Positions 62,315 to 64,000 of a stretch of DNA of 64,000 nucleotides are shown piece by piece. The notes beneath the pieces were generated by a model. That model was not told where the DNA came from, did not search any database, and saw nothing but the letters and a program-made list of their open reading frames with translations. The stretch is from Lysinibacter sp. HNR (lineage in GTDB: Bacteria > Actinomycetota > Actinomycetes > Actinomycetales > Microbacteriaceae): contig NZ_CP121684.1 in NCBI RefSeq assembly GCF_029760935.1, positions 2,418,001 through 2,482,000 on the forward strand, written 5' to 3'. The first letter of the stretch is position 1. Every line of letters starts with the position of its first letter. Made by a program: the position numbers and the translations under genes.

Positions 62315-62600
62315 GTACTACTACTCCATTTCATATATTTCATCGATATACGTCAGCCACGCCTACACAGCCGAGGGGAAATAAACCAAAAAGCACAGAA
62401 ATGTGCCTTGAGCGCTCGTTTACTGTTAATTTTAAATTTAGCTAAGATAAGCATTTTTAACAAAATAATACTTGCACGATAAAAATGAACTTGTCGAATT
62501 TTTGATCTACAAAAAATCTCCAGCAAGACCGGGTAAAGATCAATAATGAGAGCAAATCCCAAAATTTCAATCGCATCCTTCGCGTTAATATCTGGCTGCA
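62315..62600. other. AT-rich intergenic region upstream of the Vap-like gene
   Basis: About 285 bp much richer in A and T than the rest of the window. Short open frames occur on both strands (for example 62353-62607 minus) without ribosome sites or family resemblance. It should hold the Vap-like promoter and may mark a transfer boundary. Confidence 0.45.
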
Positions 62601-62843
62601 TCAACAACAGCGAGAACCCGGATCATGACCTTGCTCCAAGTAACGCTCACGCCAGAAGTCCCGCTCGCTCAGCACCGGCTGGCCGGGGTGAGTACGCTTA
62701 TGATGCTCACAGTATAGGAGGTAAGCACCTTCTCCGGTGAGATCGTGGACTACAGCAACAAGACGGCGCAGCGCGCGACGCACTGGGCCGGGCACGCGAT
62801 CCTGCACCGCCCGCCCGCCTTGATCCCGCCCAAACCTGACCAT
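62601..62843 (-). CDS. YbdD/YjiX family small protein (Sel_put)
   Basis: An 80-residue protein of the family encoded after cstA in many bacteria. The conserved core is YLLYCEHHKRTHPGQPVLSE followed by RDFWRERYLE, and the C-terminus ends GSRCC; the family was once labelled a putative selenoprotein because of that ending, but ordinary Cys codons are used here. It starts 6 bp after the cstA stop, so the two form an operon. Its partner role in peptide/pyruvate uptake is unknown. Confidence 0.9.
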   Translation of the reverse strand: MVRFGRDQGGRAVQDRVPGPVRRALRRLVAVVHDLTGEGAYLLYCEHHKRTHPGQPVLSERDFWRERYLEQGHDPGSRCC

Positions 62844-62849
62844 AGCTAA

Positions 62850-64000
62850 CTAGTGCCTCCTGGCCTCATCCCGCTGCTCTTCAGGCAACGCGTCCCATTC
62901 AGCCTGAATCCTGCGCTCAGTCGCTGTGGCGATAAAGCCTGCGGCTCCGAAGATTCGTGACGGCACGACCGGACCCTCGGTATCGACCACCTTTCCATGC
63001 CTGTAGGAGCGAATAACCGCAACCACAGCCGTGGCAATCACAATAATCGCAAGCGTCACGAACAGGATCGACAGCACACCCTGTACAAGAGTGTTGCGCA
63101 CGACTGCCTCCATCACAGCCGGCTCACCCAAAGAGGTGTCTCCTGCGGCGAGCGCATCACGATATTTGAAGTGGTTCGCAAAGTAACCGACTTGCGGCAC
63201 CGGCGAGAAAATCTTATAGAACGACCCAGTAATCGTAACAACGGCCACAAACGCGAGCGGCGCGGCGACGACCCAAAGATACTTGAAGTTCTGCTTTGCT
63301 GCGACGATCGCCATGACCACCGCGAGAGCGATCGCGGCGAGCAATTGGTTCGCGATCCCGAAGAGCGGAAACAGTGTGTTGATACCGCCGAGAGGGTCGG
63401 TCACACCCATCAACAGGATTGCACCCCAGGCAGCCACCATGATCACAGTGGAGATCCACACTCCCAAAGGCCAGGAGTTATCGCGGAACTTAGGAATAAA
63501 GTTACCAAAAGCGTCTTGCAGCATAAACCTTGCCACCCGCGTACCAGCATCAACCGCGGTCAAGATAAACAGTGCCTCGAACATGATGGCGAAGTGGTAC
63601 CAAAACCCCATCATTGCGGTGCCACCGAAGAGATCTTTCAATATGTTCGCGAGACCCATGGCCAGCGTCGGCGCCCCACCGGTGCGAGACACGATCGATT
63701 CTTCACCGACAGATTGCGCGGCCGAAGTGAGCATCTCAGGAGTGACGTTGACGCCAGTGAGTCCGAGCCCCATTACCCAGTCGACCGCCCCCTGCACGGT
63801 GCCGCCGGTCGCCGCAGCCGACGAATTCATTGCAAAATAGATGCCCTGGTCAAGAGTCACAGCTGCCACAAGCGCCATGAGAGCAACGAATGATTCCATC
63901 AGCATGCCGCCGAATCCGATGAAGCGTATCTGTCGTTCTTTCTGCACCATTTTGGGAGTGGTACCCGAGGCGATCAACGCGTGGAACCCTGACAAGGCGC
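62850..64000 (-). CDS. cstA: CstA-family peptide/pyruvate transporter (C-terminal part)
   Basis: The last 380-odd residues of a carbon-starvation protein CstA; the N-terminus lies beyond the right edge. Visible family blocks: GFHALIASGTTPKMV, FWYHFAIMFEALFILTAVDAGTRVARFMLQD, GGINTLFPLFGIANQLLAAIALAV and FKYRDALAAG, with about eight membrane helices. CstA members import pyruvate or small peptides under carbon limitation. It is transcribed towards ybdD. The C-terminal extension (EWDALPEEQRDEARRH) is charged. Confidence 0.93.
   Translation of the reverse strand, partial: ALSGFHALIASGTTPKMVQKERQIRFIGFGGMLMESFVALMALVAAVTLDQGIYFAMNSSAAATGGTVQGAVDWVMGLGLTGVNVTPEMLTSAAQSVGEESIVSRTGGAPTLAMGLANILKDLFGGTAMMGFWYHFAIMFEALFILTAVDAGTRVARFMLQDAFGNFIPKFRDNSWPLGVWISTVIMVAAWGAILLMGVTDPLGGINTLFPLFGIANQLLAAIALAVVMAIVAAKQNFKYLWVVAAPLAFVAVVTITGSFYKIFSPVPQVGYFANHFKYRDALAAGDTSLGEPAVMEAVVRNTLVQGVLSILFVTLAIIVIATAVVAVIRSYRHGKVVDTEGPVVPSRIFGAAGFIATATERRIQAEWDALPEEQRDEARRH

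Noticed and set aside
62353..62740. Short frames in the AT-rich gap, one on the plus strand beginning like a lipoprotein (FALISGC)
   Set aside because: The plus-strand frame runs antisense into ybdD, neither has a ribosome site, and AT-rich DNA easily yields hydrophobic peptides.

Overview
This window is chromosomal DNA from a moderate-to-high-GC actinobacterium, most likely a Microbacteriaceae-like Micrococcales member. The basis is actinobacterial marker families and synteny: XPB-type helicase with its helicase-associated partner, a cold-shock gene next to a DUF3027 gene, DUF4032, DUF3048, LytR_C, a GroEL2-type chaperonin without groES, an IdeR/DtxR regulator, HtaA haem proteins, and frequent leaderless-looking starts. 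I cannot name the genus from sequence alone.

1-13.65 kb is a catabolic block. After the end of an adenine deaminase gene, preceded by two LacI-type operators, comes a complete Leloir galactose pathway: galK-galT on the minus strand and a DeoR-type regulator with galE divergently on the plus strand. Next are a LacI regulator and, divergent from it, bgaL (GH42), two MalF/MalG-type permeases, a lipoprotein sugar-binding protein and a GH36 alpha-galactosidase. The proteins would import alpha/beta-galactosides, hydrolyse them and feed galactose into the Leloir pathway. The transporter has no ATPase of its own; an orphan MsmK/UgpC-type ATPase at 53.2 kb is a candidate partner.

13.65-16.64 kb is a decayed mobile-element scar: an IS5-type fragment abutting the alpha-galactosidase stop, a degenerate integrative element between a 24-bp att-like repeat (22/24) and tRNA-Arg(CCU), a lipoprotein hydrolase as cargo, fused IS3 and ISL3 fragments, and a truncated, frameshifted tyrosine integrase.

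16.7-33.2 kb is mainly core genome: NlpC/P60-like secreted protein, IdeR, serC, DUF3027/cold shock, a helicase pair, an OmpR-type two-component system, a GNAT enzyme, a frameshifted secreted amidase-like gene, groL with two CIRCE elements, a DUF3048 lipoprotein, and a LytR_C protein carrying a (GCGCG)5 tract.

33.3-38.9 kb is a haem-acquisition cluster: an HmuT-like lipoprotein, a membrane-anchored single-domain HtaA protein, and a 1093-residue three-HtaA surface protein with a sorting signal and two nearly identical 477-bp repeats. DtxR-like iron boxes lie in front of both transcription units. The HmuUV transporter is not present here.

39-60.2 kb holds msrB and a nitroreductase, a DMT exporter, an acyl-CoA dehydrogenase behind a perfect 14-bp palindrome, a histidine kinase/LuxR/DUF4097 operon, mgtE, a DEAD-box helicase, a tandem pair of AGCS symporters with the second copy broken by an internal deletion, tRNA-Thr(UGU), a DsbA-like protein, the orphan ABC ATPase, DUF4032, an LpdA-type flavoprotein, and purine nucleoside phosphorylase plus a phosphosugar mutase.

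60.2-64 kb holds a small membrane protein, a second DsbA-like protein, a secreted protein strongly resembling the virulence-associated protein (Vap) family of Rhodococcus equi, an AT-rich gap, and ybdD-cstA running off the right edge.
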